Source: Alcaligenaceae bacterium (GTDB lineage: Bacteria; Pseudomonadota; Gammaproteobacteria; Burkholderiales; Burkholderiaceae_B). From it: a stretch of 64,000 bases of DNA. Positions within the stretch are counted from its first letter, which is position 1; each line of letters starts with the position of its first letter. The stretch is from contig JACCEP010000002.1 of assembly GCA_013416395.1 (NCBI GenBank), positions 124,001-188,000 on the forward strand. Direction: 5' to 3'. The position numbers were made by a program, and so were the translations under genes. A model generated the notes under the pieces. That model was not told the origin of the DNA and did no database searches. It worked only from the letters and a program-made list of their open reading frames with translations. This document shows, piece by piece, positions 1 to 9,675 of the stretch.

Positions 1-1232
1 ACTTCGTCGAAATGTTTGTCGGCGTGGGCGCGGCACGTGTGCGCGATATGTTCGAAAACGCCAAAAAACAGGCGCCATGCATCATTTTTATTGATGAGCT
101 TGACGCGGTAGGCCGCCAACGTGGCGCAGGCCTGGGTGGTGGCAACGACGAGCGTGAGCAAACACTTAACCAGTTGCTGGTTGAAATGGACGGCTTTGAA
201 ACTGGCGTGGGTGTGCTGGTTGTCGCAGCCACCAACCGTCCCGACGTGCTTGACCCAGCGCTGCTGCGTCCGGGCCGTTTTGACCGGCAAGTGGTTGTAT
301 CGCTTCCTGATATTCGCGGTCGTGAGCAAATTCTTAAAGTTCACATGCGCAAAGTGCCGCTGGCCACTAACGTCGATGCCTTGGTGCTCGCCCGTGGTAC
401 GCCAGGTTTCTCAGGCGCCGATCTGGCCAACCTGGTCAACGAAGCCGCATTGTTTGCCGCGCGCCGCAGTGGTCGCGTGGTTGACATGAGCGACTTCGAA
501 ATGGCCAAAGACAAGATCATCATGGGTGCCGAGCGCCGCTCGCTTATCATGCCTGAAGAAGAGCGTCGCAACACGGCGTATCATGAGTCTGGCCATGCTC
601 TGGTTGCGCGTATGCTTCCCAAAACAGATCCGGTGCACAAGGTAACCATTATTCCGCGTGGTCGTGCACTGGGTGTAACCATGCAATTGCCTGATGGCGA
701 CCGTTACAGCATGGACAAAGAGCGTTTGCTCAATACCATTGCGGTGTTGTTCGGCGGGCGGATCGCTGAAGAAGTCTTCATGAACCAGATGACCACAGGC
801 GCTTCCAACGACTTTGAGCGGGCAACTGCCATTGCACGCGACATCGTTACGCGCTATGGCATGACTGACTCCCTCGGCCCCGTGGTTTACGCTGAAAACG
901 AAGGCGAGGTCTTTCTCGGTCGCAGCGTCACCAAGACGACGCACGTGTCAGAAGCCACCATGCAAAAGGTTGATCACGAAATTCGCAGCATTATCGATGA
1001 GCAGTACACCGTTGCACGTACCATCATCGAAAATAATCGTGACAAAATCGAGGCCATGACGGCGGCGTTGCTTGAGTGGGAAACCATCGACGCAAACCAG
1101 ATCAATGACATCATGGAAGGCCGGCCACCACGTGCGCCACAGCCGCCGTCTGTCAGCAACGAGCCGTCTGACAAGACGCCTCCTGCGGGTCTGGCCAGTG
1201 CTGGTGGCGATACGGCAACCACCCCGGTCTGA
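1..1232 (+). CDS. ftsH: ATP-dependent zinc metalloprotease FtsH, 5'-truncated by the window edge
   Basis: C-terminal part of the membrane-anchored AAA+ protease that degrades misfolded membrane proteins and short-lived regulators such as LpxC. The reading frame is open from base 3 with no start before the edge, so the membrane segments and Walker A lie outside. Visible in order: Walker B ([11 protein letters not shown]), the second region of homology with arginine fingers ([20 protein letters not shown]), the zinc-protease site HESGH, and the downstream acidic ligand region (ASNDFERAT). The low-complexity Pro/Ser/Thr-rich tail is normal for FtsH. folP follows after 21 bases, the ftsH-folP-glmM order common in proteobacteria. 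Identification is firm; only the 5' part is missing. Confidence 0.97.
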   Translation, partial: FVEMFVGVGAARVRDMFENAKKQAPCIIFIDELDAVGRQRGAGLGGGNDEREQTLNQLLVEMDGFETGVGVLVVAATNRPDVLDPALLRPGRFDRQVVVSLPDIRGREQILKVHMRKVPLATNVDALVLARGTPGFSGADLANLVNEAALFAARRSGRVVDMSDFEMAKDKIIMGAERRSLIMPEEERRNTAYHESGHALVARMLPKTDPVHKVTIIPRGRALGVTMQLPDGDRYSMDKERLLNTIAVLFGGRIAEEVFMNQMTTGASNDFERATAIARDIVTRYGMTDSLGPVVYAENEGEVFLGRSVTKTTHVSEATMQKVDHEIRSIIDEQYTVARTIIENNRDKIEAMTAALLEWETIDANQINDIMEGRPPRAPQPPSVSNEPSDKTPPAGLASAGGDTATTPV

Positions 1233-1253
1233 TAATCTGAACTCTCCCACACA

Positions 1254-2096
1254 ATGAGTTCAGTACTGGTCTGCGGGCGCTTCGAGCTTAGCCTTGAACG
1301 CCCGCTTATCATGGGTATCGTCAACGTTACCCCTGATTCCTTCTCTGATGCCGCGGCCCATTTCGATGCAGATGCAGCGGTGGGCCATGCGCGTATGCTC
1401 ATCAGCCAGGGCGCTGATCTGCTCGATATTGGCGGCGAGTCGACCCGGCCAGGTGCCGTGCCCGTCGGCGCCGCAGAAGAACTCGACCGAATTCTTCCTG
1501 TTATCCACGCGTTACGTAGTGATGGCATTCCGCTGTCTGTAGACACGTTCAAGCCCGAGGTTATGCGCCAGGCCATAGCTGCCGGTGTCGACATGATTAA
1601 TGACGTGTATGGGTTTCGCCGTGAAGGTGCGATTGACGCTGTGGCAGATGCCCGGTGCGCGCTGTGCGTCATGCACATGCAGGGTGAGCCCAAGACCATG
1701 CAGCAGGCTCCCCACTATACCGACGTCGTGGCTGAGGTGGGGCAGTTTCTGGCCCAACGGGCCGATGCGTTGCGACAGGGGGGCGTGGCGGCAAACCGCA
1801 TTATTCTCGATCCCGGCTTTGGTTTTGGCAAAACAGTCGAACAAAATTTTCTTTTATTGCGCCAGCTCGATAGAGTGCAGAACCAGGGGTACCCCTGGCT
1901 GCTTGGGCTGTCGCGTAAATCCATGATAGGTCATGTGGTTGGCCGTAACCCCGGTGAGCGTGTTGCCGGTAGTGTTGCGGCGGCGCTGGCCGGAATCGCC
2001 CGAGGGGCGCATATACTGCGTGTTCATGATGTGGCCGAGACTGTCGATGCAGTCAAGGTGTGGCGCGCAATCGAATACGGAGTTTCTAATGTCTGA
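1254..2096 (+). CDS. folP: Dihydropteroate synthase
   Basis: Condenses 6-hydroxymethyl-dihydropterin diphosphate with p-aminobenzoate to dihydropteroate in cytoplasmic folate synthesis; it is the sulfonamide target. At 280 aa it has family length for a TIM-barrel enzyme. Family motifs: [13 protein letters not shown] near the N-terminus, [39 protein letters not shown] and [11 protein letters not shown]. The ATG sits 21 bases after the ftsH stop. The 3' end overlaps the glmM start by 8 bases, which suggests translational coupling. Nothing unusual in the sequence. Confidence 0.97.
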   Translation: MSSVLVCGRFELSLERPLIMGIVNVTPDSFSDAAAHFDADAAVGHARMLISQGADLLDIGGESTRPGAVPVGAAEELDRILPVIHALRSDGIPLSVDTFKPEVMRQAIAAGVDMINDVYGFRREGAIDAVADARCALCVMHMQGEPKTMQQAPHYTDVVAEVGQFLAQRADALRQGGVAANRIILDPGFGFGKTVEQNFLLLRQLDRVQNQGYPWLLGLSRKSMIGHVVGRNPGERVAGSVAAALAGIARGAHILRVHDVAETVDAVKVWRAIEYGVSNV

Positions 2097-3429
2097 GCGC
2101 AAATATTTTGGTACTGACGGTGTACGGGGTGAGGTAGGCGGCTCCACCATCAACGCAGAGTTCGCCCTGCGGCTTGGCTATGCGGCCGGGCGTGTGTTTG
2201 CCCGCCATCATGGTGGCCATGGTCGTCCCTCCCTCGTCATCGGTAAAGATACGCGTATTTCGGGCTACATGCTCGAGTCAGCGCTTGAGGCCGGTCTGTC
2301 GGCAGCGGGTGTTGATGTGCTGCTGGCCGGTGTAGTACCGACGCCAGCAGTGGCATATCTGACCAGGGCGTTGCGTTTGACGGCAGGTATTGTCATTAGC
2401 GCCTCGCATAATCCATTCCAAGACAATGGCATCAAGTTTTTCTCGGCCCAGGGCACCAAGTTGCCAGACGAGATCGAACTTGAAATCGAAAAAGCCATTG
2501 ATGAGCCGCTCAATTGTGTAGGTTCTGAAGCGCTGGGGCGTGCGCGGCGGCTTGAAGACTCCACGGGTCGTTATATCGAGTTCTGCAAAAGCACCTTCCC
2601 CAACGAGCTTGACCTGTCCGGCCTTTCCATTGTCGTCGATGCGGCCAATGGTGCAGCCTATCGCATTGCTCCGCACGTATTTCGCGAGCTGGGTGCAGAG
2701 GTCCACGCCATTGGGTGCGAGCCTGATGGCCTCAATATCAACCACGGCGTGGGTGCAACGTATCCTGAGCATCTGGCGGCTCAAGTAAAGGCGCGTGGTG
2801 CAGATCTGGGTATCGCCCTTGATGGTGATGCCGATCGGCTGCAAATGGTGGATAGTGATGGCCGCATTTATAACGGTGACGAGCTGCTCTACGTTATTGT
2901 GCGCGACCGCATGGCAACCAATCCGGTCGCTGGGGTTTCGGGCACGCTAATGACCAATCTGGGTCTTGAGAAACAATTGCAATCTCTGGGTGTGTCTTTT
3001 GAGCGTGCCAATGTGGGCGACCGCTACGTGCTTGAGTCGCTTCAGAAACGTGGCTGGCTTTTCGGTGGCGAAAGCTCGGGTCATTTGCTCTGTCTCGATT
3101 GTCACACTACAGGTGACGGCATTATCGCGGCACTGCAGGTACTTACCGCCATACGGCATGGTGGCAAGACGCTGTCCCAACTGCTTGAAGATCTCAAAAT
3201 GTACCCTCAGAAAATGGTCAACGTGCCATTGGCTGCTGGCGTCAACTGGAAGTCGCATACCGGGTTGCAATCCGCCAGAGAGGAAGTCGAGAAAATGCTG
3301 GGCGATCGGGGGCGTGTATTGATCAGGGCTTCAGGCACCGAGCCAAAATTGCGTCTTATGGTTGAGGCTGAAGACGTGGGCCTGGTCGAACAGGGCATAC
3401 AGCAACTGGTTGCGGTCAATCTCAACTAA
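2089..3429 (+). CDS. glmM: Phosphoglucosamine mutase
   Basis: Interconverts glucosamine-6-phosphate and glucosamine-1-phosphate on the route to UDP-GlcNAc for peptidoglycan and LPS. At 446 aa it is typical of GlmM. The ATG at 2089 gives the conserved start [14 protein letters not shown]; the frame is open further upstream inside folP, but that part is not GlmM-like. Motifs: phosphoserine loop [12 protein letters not shown] (catalytic Ser near residue 102), metal loop DGDADR near residue 244, and phosphate-binding [10 protein letters not shown] near the C-terminus. It overlaps folP by 8 bases and ends the ftsH-folP-glmM run. Confidence 0.97.
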   Translation: MSERKYFGTDGVRGEVGGSTINAEFALRLGYAAGRVFARHHGGHGRPSLVIGKDTRISGYMLESALEAGLSAAGVDVLLAGVVPTPAVAYLTRALRLTAGIVISASHNPFQDNGIKFFSAQGTKLPDEIELEIEKAIDEPLNCVGSEALGRARRLEDSTGRYIEFCKSTFPNELDLSGLSIVVDAANGAAYRIAPHVFRELGAEVHAIGCEPDGLNINHGVGATYPEHLAAQVKARGADLGIALDGDADRLQMVDSDGRIYNGDELLYVIVRDRMATNPVAGVSGTLMTNLGLEKQLQSLGVSFERANVGDRYVLESLQKRGWLFGGESSGHLLCLDCHTTGDGIIAALQVLTAIRHGGKTLSQLLEDLKMYPQKMVNVPLAAGVNWKSHTGLQSAREEVEKMLGDRGRVLIRASGTEPKLRLMVEAEDVGLVEQGIQQLVAVNLN

Positions 3430-3516
3430 AGATATGCGTGGCTTTTTGCAAGCCCCAGTAACGGCTGTACGCGTATGTTGCACACATGACGTGCGGCTGT
3501 TGTGGCACTGAAGCGC

Positions 3517-3565
3517 GTTAGCGCCTAAGAAGCTGTCTCAATATGACTGCTGCTTACGCGCTAAC
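3517..3565. repeat. Inverted repeat in the glmM-olsB gap
   Basis: GTTAGCGC at 3517-3524 is matched by GCGCTAAC at 3558-3565, a perfect 8-base inverted repeat with a 33-base spacer, about 100 bases upstream of the acyltransferase start. It could be a pair of regulator half-sites. The rest of the 237-base gap (3430-3666) shows no gene and no T-tract terminator. Confidence 0.3.
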
Positions 3566-3666
3566 TTAATACGACCGCTGCCAATCCCAACGTCTTTTTA
3601 CGCGTGTTCAAAAGCCTGAAACATTTGGCAGGCAAACTTGCGGCAACTTTTCAAGGAGTTGTCCGC

Positions 3667-4455
3667 ATGTTAGAACTGGCACGTATTAACTCTGAGCCGC
3701 AGGCCACCGCCACGTGGTCTCATTCTGAACCCGAAGGGTTGGTGGTGGGGCTGGCGCGCACCCAACAAGAGCTTGAGGCGGTGCAAAAGTTTCGGTACGA
3801 CGTGTTTACGCACGAGATGGACGTTGTATTCCCCAATGCGCATAATGGTGTAGATGCAGATCATTACGACGCATGGTGCGAGCACGTTATGGTAAACGAG
3901 CTGGGTACGGGCCGTGTAGTGGGCACATATCGTTTGCTCACCCCTCAAAATGCCAGGCGTGCTGGCGGCTACTACTCAGAAGCAGAATTTGAGCTGAGCC
4001 CTCTTGATCATTTGCGTGATCAGTTATTTGAACTGGGCCGCTCATGTACTCATCCTGATTACCGCAACGGCTCGGTTATTTTGTTGCTGTGGTCAGGTAT
4101 TGCGCGCATCGTGCAACAGCATGGAGGTCGGTATGTGCTGGGTTGTGCCAGCGTCAGCCTGCGCGACGGGGGCGCTTCGGCGGCCAAGGTATGGCGCCAG
4201 GTGGCCGCATCCATGGCAGAGGCCGCTGGTGCCGGCTTGCCGCAGGTTGCGCCCTTGCATCGTTACCCGGTTGAGTGTCTGGATGAAGGCCTGCCGGCAC
4301 GTGTTCCGCCGCTTATAAAAGGCTATCTGAAAGTTGGAGCCCGCATTTGTGGCGAGCCAGCCTGGGATCCTGACTTTAATACCGCAGACTTTCCGGTTTT
4401 ACTTGATGTCGAAAACCTTGATCCGCGTTATCGACGTCATTTTGGCCTCGTTTAA
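3667..4455 (+). CDS. olsB: OlsB-type ornithine-acyl-ACP N-acyltransferase (GNAT fold)
   Basis: Probable first enzyme of ornithine lipid synthesis, transferring a 3-hydroxyacyl group from ACP to the alpha-amino group of ornithine to give lyso-ornithine lipid. The protein is 262 aa from the chosen ATG, which has AAGGAG at 3653-3658 and an 8-base spacer; an in-frame upstream start at 3604 lacks such support. It matches the autoinducer-synthase-like GNAT family: FRYDVFTHEMDVV near the N-terminus, GRVVGTYRLLTP, ELGRSCTHPDYRNG, and a C-terminal region ending in KGYLKVGARICGEPAWDPDF. No OlsA partner is adjacent. Its place beside ppx, ppk1 and pst suggests a link to phosphate limitation, but no Pho box was seen in front of it. 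The family call is strong; the exact acyl acceptor is inferred. Confidence 0.82.
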   Translation: MLELARINSEPQATATWSHSEPEGLVVGLARTQQELEAVQKFRYDVFTHEMDVVFPNAHNGVDADHYDAWCEHVMVNELGTGRVVGTYRLLTPQNARRAGGYYSEAEFELSPLDHLRDQLFELGRSCTHPDYRNGSVILLLWSGIARIVQQHGGRYVLGCASVSLRDGGASAAKVWRQVAASMAEAAGAGLPQVAPLHRYPVECLDEGLPARVPPLIKGYLKVGARICGEPAWDPDFNTADFPVLLDVENLDPRYRRHFGLV

Positions 4456-4586
4456 TGCCAACCTGAACGTACTTGTTGTTTATACGGCCACACACGTGTA
4501 GAGGAAAGGCCTGCGACGCCTGAGGGGCTGCTGCAGGCACTTTCTTGTTGCAGGCACTTACTGCATGGCTCGGGTTTTCAGTTAGC

Positions 4587-6095
4587 TCAGGTTTTTTTTG
4601 ACTCAACGGTTTCAAGTTCGAAGTCGAAACCGGCTTTGACCCATTCGCGTTTTTCGGCTCGTAACGAGTAGTCTGACAGAGGGCGCTCTGCGAGCCAGTG
4701 GGCTTCGACCCTGACCGTGATAGTGCGGTTGTCGACGGCGATTGAAACCGGCAGGTGTTCTGCCGTTTCGCGCCGGCGTGACAGCAGCACAGCCAGCCGC
4801 AAACACAGCAGAGTAAGCCATTGGGGCCGCGACGGCGAGCGGGCACGCAGTTTGGATATTTTGCCGTGATGCCCCAGCGCAAAGAACGCCAGCAGTTCTT
4901 GGTCATCGTTGGAGAAACCGGGCATGTCGGCCTTCTCCAGAATATACGCACTGTGTTGATGGTAGTTGGCGTGTGCAATGCTGAGCCCGATTTCGTGAAG
5001 GTCGGCAGCCCATTCCAGTGTGCGCTGCAGCTCTTGGTACTCAGGCACGTTGTCTTCAGGCTTTAGCTGGCTAAAGAAGGTGAGTGCCAGGTTTTTGACG
5101 CGCTCTGACTGGTTGATGTCAACATGGTAACGCTTCATAAATTGCCGCACGGTTTCGTGACGCTTGTCGTGTTCTGAATCACGGCCCAGCAAATCGTACA
5201 GCACGCCGACGCGTAACGCGCCTTCTCCTGGCGCCATGGCCTTAATGTTTAGCTCCTGAAAGGCCGCCAACATAATGGCCAGCCCGCCTGCGAGCACAAG
5301 CGAACGATCGCGCTTGAGGCCGGGCAGTGCATCCATGACGACCTCGCCATCTTGTATTAGCTTGGCTTTGAGCTTTTGCAGGCCTTCAAGCGTGATGCCT
5401 TTTTTGGACATGCCGCCTTCCTGAAGCACCGCAATCAGGCCTTTGGCTGTGCCTGACGAGCCATACGCTTCTTGCCAGCCTGCTTTGCGATAAAGCCTTG
5501 AAATACCTTCAAGCTCTCTTCGTGCTGAAATTTCAGCACGCTCCATGCGTTCAGCGTTAATGTGGCCGTCGGGGAAAAACTTGCGCGTATAACTGACGCA
5601 GCCCATGTACAGCGAAGACAGATACATAGGCTTGAAGCCTTTGCCGATAATAACTTCGGTTGAGCCCCCGCCTATGTCTATCATGAGGCGCCGATTGTCG
5701 GAAGGTGGTAGTTCGTTGGTAATACCCGAGAAAATAAGTCGCGCTTCTTCTTGCCCTGAAATAATCTCTATGGGGAACCCTAGCGCATCCTGACAGCGTT
5801 GCACGACCTCGGCCGCATTGCGGGCGATGCGAAACGTGTTGGTCGCCACAGCCCTTACCCGGTTGGGGTGAAACCCTACCAGCAACTCGTTAAATCGCTT
5901 GAGTACGCTGATGGCGCGCAGTATGGAGATTTCGTCGACTATCTTGTCATCGTTAAGCCCGGCAGCGAGCCGGACGGACTCCTTCATTCTGTCGAGGGAG
6001 TAGATCTGGGCATTCCCATCTTGTTGCACGACGCGTCCGATAGATAGCCGGAAGCTGTTGGAGCCAAGGTCGATGGCGGCAAGCAGGTGATCCAT
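4587..6095 (-). CDS. ppx: Exopolyphosphatase (Ppx/GppA family)
   Basis: Releases terminal phosphate from polyphosphate, or acts on pppGpp, in the cytoplasm. The 502-aa length fits a Ppx with a C-terminal HD-like helical domain. Actin-like ATPase fold motifs: AAIDLGSNSFRL at the N-terminus, DIGGGSTEVIIGKG near residue 142, and YGSSGTAKG. The C-terminal part contains ADLHEIGLSIAHANYHQHSAY, as in the HD portion of this family. It is divergent from ppk1 (197-base gap) and convergent with olsB. Ppx and GppA cannot be told apart with certainty by eye, but pairing with ppk1 favours Ppx. Confidence 0.93.
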   Translation of the reverse strand: MDHLLAAIDLGSNSFRLSIGRVVQQDGNAQIYSLDRMKESVRLAAGLNDDKIVDEISILRAISVLKRFNELLVGFHPNRVRAVATNTFRIARNAAEVVQRCQDALGFPIEIISGQEEARLIFSGITNELPPSDNRRLMIDIGGGSTEVIIGKGFKPMYLSSLYMGCVSYTRKFFPDGHINAERMERAEISARRELEGISRLYRKAGWQEAYGSSGTAKGLIAVLQEGGMSKKGITLEGLQKLKAKLIQDGEVVMDALPGLKRDRSLVLAGGLAIMLAAFQELNIKAMAPGEGALRVGVLYDLLGRDSEHDKRHETVRQFMKRYHVDINQSERVKNLALTFFSQLKPEDNVPEYQELQRTLEWAADLHEIGLSIAHANYHQHSAYILEKADMPGFSNDDQELLAFFALGHHGKISKLRARSPSRPQWLTLLCLRLAVLLSRRRETAEHLPVSIAVDNRTITVRVEAHWLAERPLSDYSLRAEKREWVKAGFDFELETVESKKT

Positions 6096-6292
6096 TAGGG
6101 GGCTCTTGAACTAGGTACGGTGGGGATTATAGTGGTCGATCCGCCATAAAGACGGGATTCATGTTTCAGAAAGCCGTGCAAGTGGCGAAAAGCTTGAGGT
6201 TTCTATAGTATTGAGAGCATCCCTGCCGGTTTTCATGCATGTGTAACAGGCGTTTATTAAATCAGGTTTTCTATCTAAAAAGTAAAGCATTT

Positions 6293-8368
6293 ATGTCGTC
6301 TGAGCCGTTAAACCCGCCTTTGCTCAATCGCGAATTGTCGCTGCTGAAATTCAACGAGCGGGTTATGGCTATGGCTGAGTATCCTGACGTGCCGCTGCTC
6401 GAGCGTCTGCGTTACCTGTGCATTGTCAGCTCCAACCTGGATGAGTTTTTTGAAATTCGCATATCCAGCTTAAAAGAGCAGCAGCGCCAGACACCTGGTC
6501 TGGTCGGCCAGGATGGGTTGACGCCCAGTCAGGCGTTCGACCTCGTGCAACAGGCAGCCCACAAGCTGATTGATCGGCAAAGCAGGATGCTCACCGGGGC
6601 GGTATTGCCAGCGTTAGAGAGGCAAGGCATTGTGTTGCTTGAGCCTGTTTTTTGGTCAGACACTCTGCGGCAGTGGGCTTACGACGTTTTTAACCGTGAT
6701 GTCATGCCCATGCTTACCCCCATCGGGCTTGACCCTGCGCATCCGTTTCCGCGTGTATATAACAAAAGCCTCAACTTCATCGTGTCGCTGTCGGGGCAAG
6801 ACGCCTTTGGCCGCAGCGCATCAATAGCCATCGTACAGGCACCGCGTGCCTTGCCACGTGTCATGAGGGTGCCAGACAGCGTCTCGGGTGTGCCGCACGG
6901 GTATGTGCTTTTGTCGGCGCTGATCAGTGCCTTTGTGGGCGACGTGTTTCCGGGCCTTGATGTCAAAGGCGTTTATCAGTGGCGGGTAACGCGCAACAGC
7001 GACCTGTTCGTCGATGAAGAAGAAATCACCAATTTGCGACAGGCACTGCAAGGCGAGTTGTCTCAGCGCAATTTTGGTGCGGCGGTACGGCTTGAAATTG
7101 ACCATGCCATGCCCGAAGCGCTGGAGGTGTTTCTGCAGCACGAGTTTTTGTTGCAGCCGCACGATACGTATCGGGTAATTGGGCCGGTCAACCTGTCGCG
7201 GCTTTTGCAGCTGTGCAACACCATTGATCGCCCTGATCTTTTGTTTCCCAAGCATGATCCCTGCGTGCCGCCACCGTTCGATGTGGTCACCGACAACGCT
7301 GACGAACTCTTTGCCCTTATTGCACGCAAAGATCGTCTGTTGCACCACCCCTATCAGTCGTTTCAGCCCGTCCTGAGCTTTCTGCGTGCAGCTTCACGCG
7401 ACCCGGCAGTCGTTGCCATCAAGCAAACCATTTATCGCACGGGCGAAGACTCCGAGCTCATGCGTCTGCTGCTGGCCGCAGCGCGGGCCGGCAAAGAGGT
7501 TACTGTGGTGGTTGAACTCATGGCCCGGTTCGACGAGCAGACCAATATCAATTGGGCTGCCCGGCTCGAAGAGGTTGGGGCGCACGTAAGCTATGGCGTT
7601 GTGGGTCACAAGACCCATGCCAAGATGATGCTGGTGTTGCGGCGTGAAAAAGGTGTGATCCGCCGTTACGGGCATTTGGGTACAGGCAACTATCATCCGC
7701 GTACGGCACGTCTTTACACTGATTTTGGCCTGCTTACCGCAGATCAGAAGCTGTGCCACGACCTGGATAATGTGTTTTCGTTGCTTACTGGCCTGGGCGC
7801 ACGGCGTCCGCTGCAGTTGTTGTTGCAGTCGCCCTTTACGCTGCACGAATCCATGCTGGCGCTGTTGCGTGACGAAGTGCTTAATGCCAAAGCCGGAAAA
7901 AAGGCCCGTATTATGGCCAAGATGAATTCCTTGCTTGAGCCCGTTATTATCGAGGCGCTCTACAAGGCCAGCCAGGCGGGGGTACAAATAGACCTAATCG
8001 TGCGCGGTGCCTGCGCATTGCGCCCTGGGGTGCCAGGCCTGTCAGAGAATATACGCTTGCGTTCGATTATTGGTCGCTTTCTTGAACACGCCAGGGTCTT
8101 TTATTTTTATGCAGATGGCACAGAAAAAGTATATTTATCGTCAGCAGACTGGATGGATCGCAATTTTTTCAGGCGCGTAGAAATTGGCTTTCCTGTGTTG
8201 GACAAAGCGCTTAAAAAACGTGTGATCAGCGAAGCACTAACTTACGCGCTGCGTGACAATCAGTTGGCCTGGCGAGGCTTGTCTGATGGCACCTATGTCA
8301 AGGTTAAAGGAAGGGGCAAGCCATTGAATTTGCATGAGCATCTGTTGCAGACACTAAGCGATCAATAA
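6293..8368 (+). CDS. ppk1: Polyphosphate kinase 1
   Basis: Membrane-associated enzyme that polymerises the ATP gamma-phosphate into polyphosphate. The ATG at 6293 gives the usual N-terminus (PLLNRELSLLKFNERV) and 691 aa, close to E. coli Ppk; the open frame extends to 6239 but the extra residues are not family-like. The phospholipase-D-like active sites show both histidines: HKTHAK near residue 438 (phospho-histidine) and EHARVFYFY near 597. RYGHLGTGNYHPRTARLYTD is also conserved. It is divergent from ppx, and the pstS Pho box starts 10 bases after its stop. Confidence 0.97.
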   Translation: MSSEPLNPPLLNRELSLLKFNERVMAMAEYPDVPLLERLRYLCIVSSNLDEFFEIRISSLKEQQRQTPGLVGQDGLTPSQAFDLVQQAAHKLIDRQSRMLTGAVLPALERQGIVLLEPVFWSDTLRQWAYDVFNRDVMPMLTPIGLDPAHPFPRVYNKSLNFIVSLSGQDAFGRSASIAIVQAPRALPRVMRVPDSVSGVPHGYVLLSALISAFVGDVFPGLDVKGVYQWRVTRNSDLFVDEEEITNLRQALQGELSQRNFGAAVRLEIDHAMPEALEVFLQHEFLLQPHDTYRVIGPVNLSRLLQLCNTIDRPDLLFPKHDPCVPPPFDVVTDNADELFALIARKDRLLHHPYQSFQPVLSFLRAASRDPAVVAIKQTIYRTGEDSELMRLLLAAARAGKEVTVVVELMARFDEQTNINWAARLEEVGAHVSYGVVGHKTHAKMMLVLRREKGVIRRYGHLGTGNYHPRTARLYTDFGLLTADQKLCHDLDNVFSLLTGLGARRPLQLLLQSPFTLHESMLALLRDEVLNAKAGKKARIMAKMNSLLEPVIIEALYKASQAGVQIDLIVRGACALRPGVPGLSENIRLRSIIGRFLEHARVFYFYADGTEKVYLSSADWMDRNFFRRVEIGFPVLDKALKKRVISEALTYALRDNQLAWRGLSDGTYVKVKGRGKPLNLHEHLLQTLSDQ

Positions 8369-8377
8369 ATCATGACG

Positions 8378-8411
8378 TTGTCATGAACATGTCATATTGG
8401 CTGCGTACTAT
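8378..8411 (+). promoter_or_regulatory. Pho box and -10 of the pst operon
   Basis: TTGTCAT-GAAC-ATGTCAT at 8378-8395 has the PhoB layout of two 7-base direct repeats with a 4-base spacer (consensus CTGTCAT-N4-CTGTCAT). A -10-like TACTAT lies at 8406-8411, ten bases downstream, the spacing expected where PhoB replaces a -35 box. It lies 77 bases before the pstS start. Predicted: activation under phosphate limitation. Confidence 0.85.
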
Positions 8412-8418
8412 GACGTTC

Positions 8419-8439
8419 TTGACAGGGTGTACCTGTCAA
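8419..8439. repeat. Perfect inverted repeat in the pstS leader
   Basis: TTGACAGG (8419-8426) and CCTGTCAA (8432-8439) form a perfect 8-base inverted repeat around GTGTA, just downstream of the predicted pst -10. It could be an operator or a 5' leader hairpin. The right arm contains CTGTCA, the core of a Pho half-site, followed at 11 bases by only a weak second half. Confidence 0.5.
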
Positions 8440-8471
8440 TGACATGCAACAGATTCCAAAAGGACTTCTTC

Positions 8472-9515
8472 ATGCTTAAACGCGTTTTTGTGCAAGTTTC
8501 TGTCAGTATCGCATTGGGTGCGGCCTCGCTGGTCGCACATGCCGCAGACATTACGGGTGCAGGTGCTTCGTTCCCCTTTCCTATCTATGCCAAATGGGCT
8601 GCTCAATATCACAAAGAGACGGGAAATCGCGTTAATTACCAGTCCATCGGTTCAGGCGGTGGGCAGCAACAGATTATTGCAAAAACAGTTGATTTCGGCG
8701 CCTCTGATGACCCCATGAAGGCTCAGGCTCTTGAAGAAAACCAATTGCTGCAGTTTCCTGCCATTATCGGTGGCACGGTTCCCGTCGTGAACGTGGCCGG
8801 CATAGAAGCGGGCCAGATGAAGCTGTCGGGCGCTGTTCTCGCCGATATCTTCCTGGGTAAAATTACCAAGTGGGATGACGCAGCCATCAAGACGCTTAAT
8901 CCTGACCTGAAACTGCCTTCTGCCTCAATTATCGTGGTACACCGGTCCGATGGTTCCGGCACGACGTTTGGCTGGACCAATTATTTGTCCAAAGTGTCGC
9001 CTGACTGGAAACAAAAAGTAGGCGAAGGCAAAGCGGTCAAGTGGCCTGCAGGGCAGGGCGGCAAGGGCAACGAAGGGGTTGCGGCGTATGTGCGCCAGCT
9101 TAAAAACTCGATTGGCTACGTTGAATATGCCTATGCCAAGCAAAATCAGCTGCCCTGGGCGCAACTGCAGAACAAAGACGGCAAGTATGTACAGCCTTCA
9201 CAAGAGTCGTTTGCGGCGGCAGCAGCCAATGCCGACTGGAAAAACACACCCGGTATGGGGGTAGTGCTCACCGACGAGCCAGGTGCCGATTCATGGCCTG
9301 TCACGGCGGCCAGCTTTATCCTGATCCACAAGACGCAGCAAAAACCCGAAGTGGCAAAAGAGGTTCTGGCTTTCTTTGACTGGGCATTCAAACAAGGTGG
9401 CGAGATGGCGCAAGGGCTTGATTATGTACCTTTGCCTCAAGCAGTTACCAGCCAGATTACTGAATCCTGGAAAACCGACATCAAGGCGGCTGACGGCAGC
9501 GCAGTCTGGAAGTAA
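8472..9515 (+). CDS. pstS: Phosphate ABC transporter, periplasmic phosphate-binding protein
   Basis: High-affinity periplasmic phosphate receptor that feeds PstCAB. It is 347 aa with a Sec signal peptide cleaved after ...SLVAHA (about residue 24); the mature N-terminus ADITGAGASFPFPIYAKW is typical of PstS. Phosphate-contact motifs: GSGGGQQQI, DFGASDDPM, and RSDGSGTTFGWTNYL. The ATG at 8472 has AAGGA at 8459-8463. It is the first gene of pstSCAB, is driven by the Pho box, and is followed by a hairpin before pstC that could favour excess PstS. Confidence 0.98.
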   Translation: MLKRVFVQVSVSIALGAASLVAHAADITGAGASFPFPIYAKWAAQYHKETGNRVNYQSIGSGGGQQQIIAKTVDFGASDDPMKAQALEENQLLQFPAIIGGTVPVVNVAGIEAGQMKLSGAVLADIFLGKITKWDDAAIKTLNPDLKLPSASIIVVHRSDGSGTTFGWTNYLSKVSPDWKQKVGEGKAVKWPAGQGGKGNEGVAAYVRQLKNSIGYVEYAYAKQNQLPWAQLQNKDGKYVQPSQESFAAAAANADWKNTPGMGVVLTDEPGADSWPVTAASFILIHKTQQKPEVAKEVLAFFDWAFKQGGEMAQGLDYVPLPQAVTSQITESWKTDIKAADGSAVWK

Positions 9516-9552
9516 AACGCGACGATCCGGGGCTACGGCCCTGTGACCGGGC

Positions 9553-9583
9553 TGGGACGGGCTGCGAAGGTGGTACCGTCCCA
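9553..9583 (+). other. Intercistronic hairpin between pstS and pstC
   Basis: TGGGACGG (9553-9560) and CCGTCCCA (9576-9583) can form an 8-bp stem with a 15-base loop. No T-tract follows, so it is more likely an mRNA stability or partial attenuation element raising PstS over the membrane subunits. TATAAT at 9641-9646 further on could be a weak internal -10 for pstC, but no good -35 was found. Confidence 0.45.
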
Positions 9584-9675
9584 ATTGTGTGAAAATGACG
9601 CCTTTGAGCCTTAGTGCCCAAACCTCGCCTACATGCTTTATATAATTGGCACTTCCAGAAAGCCAGAAGATACAC

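Noticed and set aside
974-1699. 241-aa minus-strand frame across ftsH/folP
   Set aside because: Spans two well-supported genes on the plus strand and has no recognisable domain.
4533-4560. Direct repeat TGCAGGCACT between olsB and ppx
   Set aside because: Two 10-base copies only; could be chance, and no terminator or protein site could be assigned.
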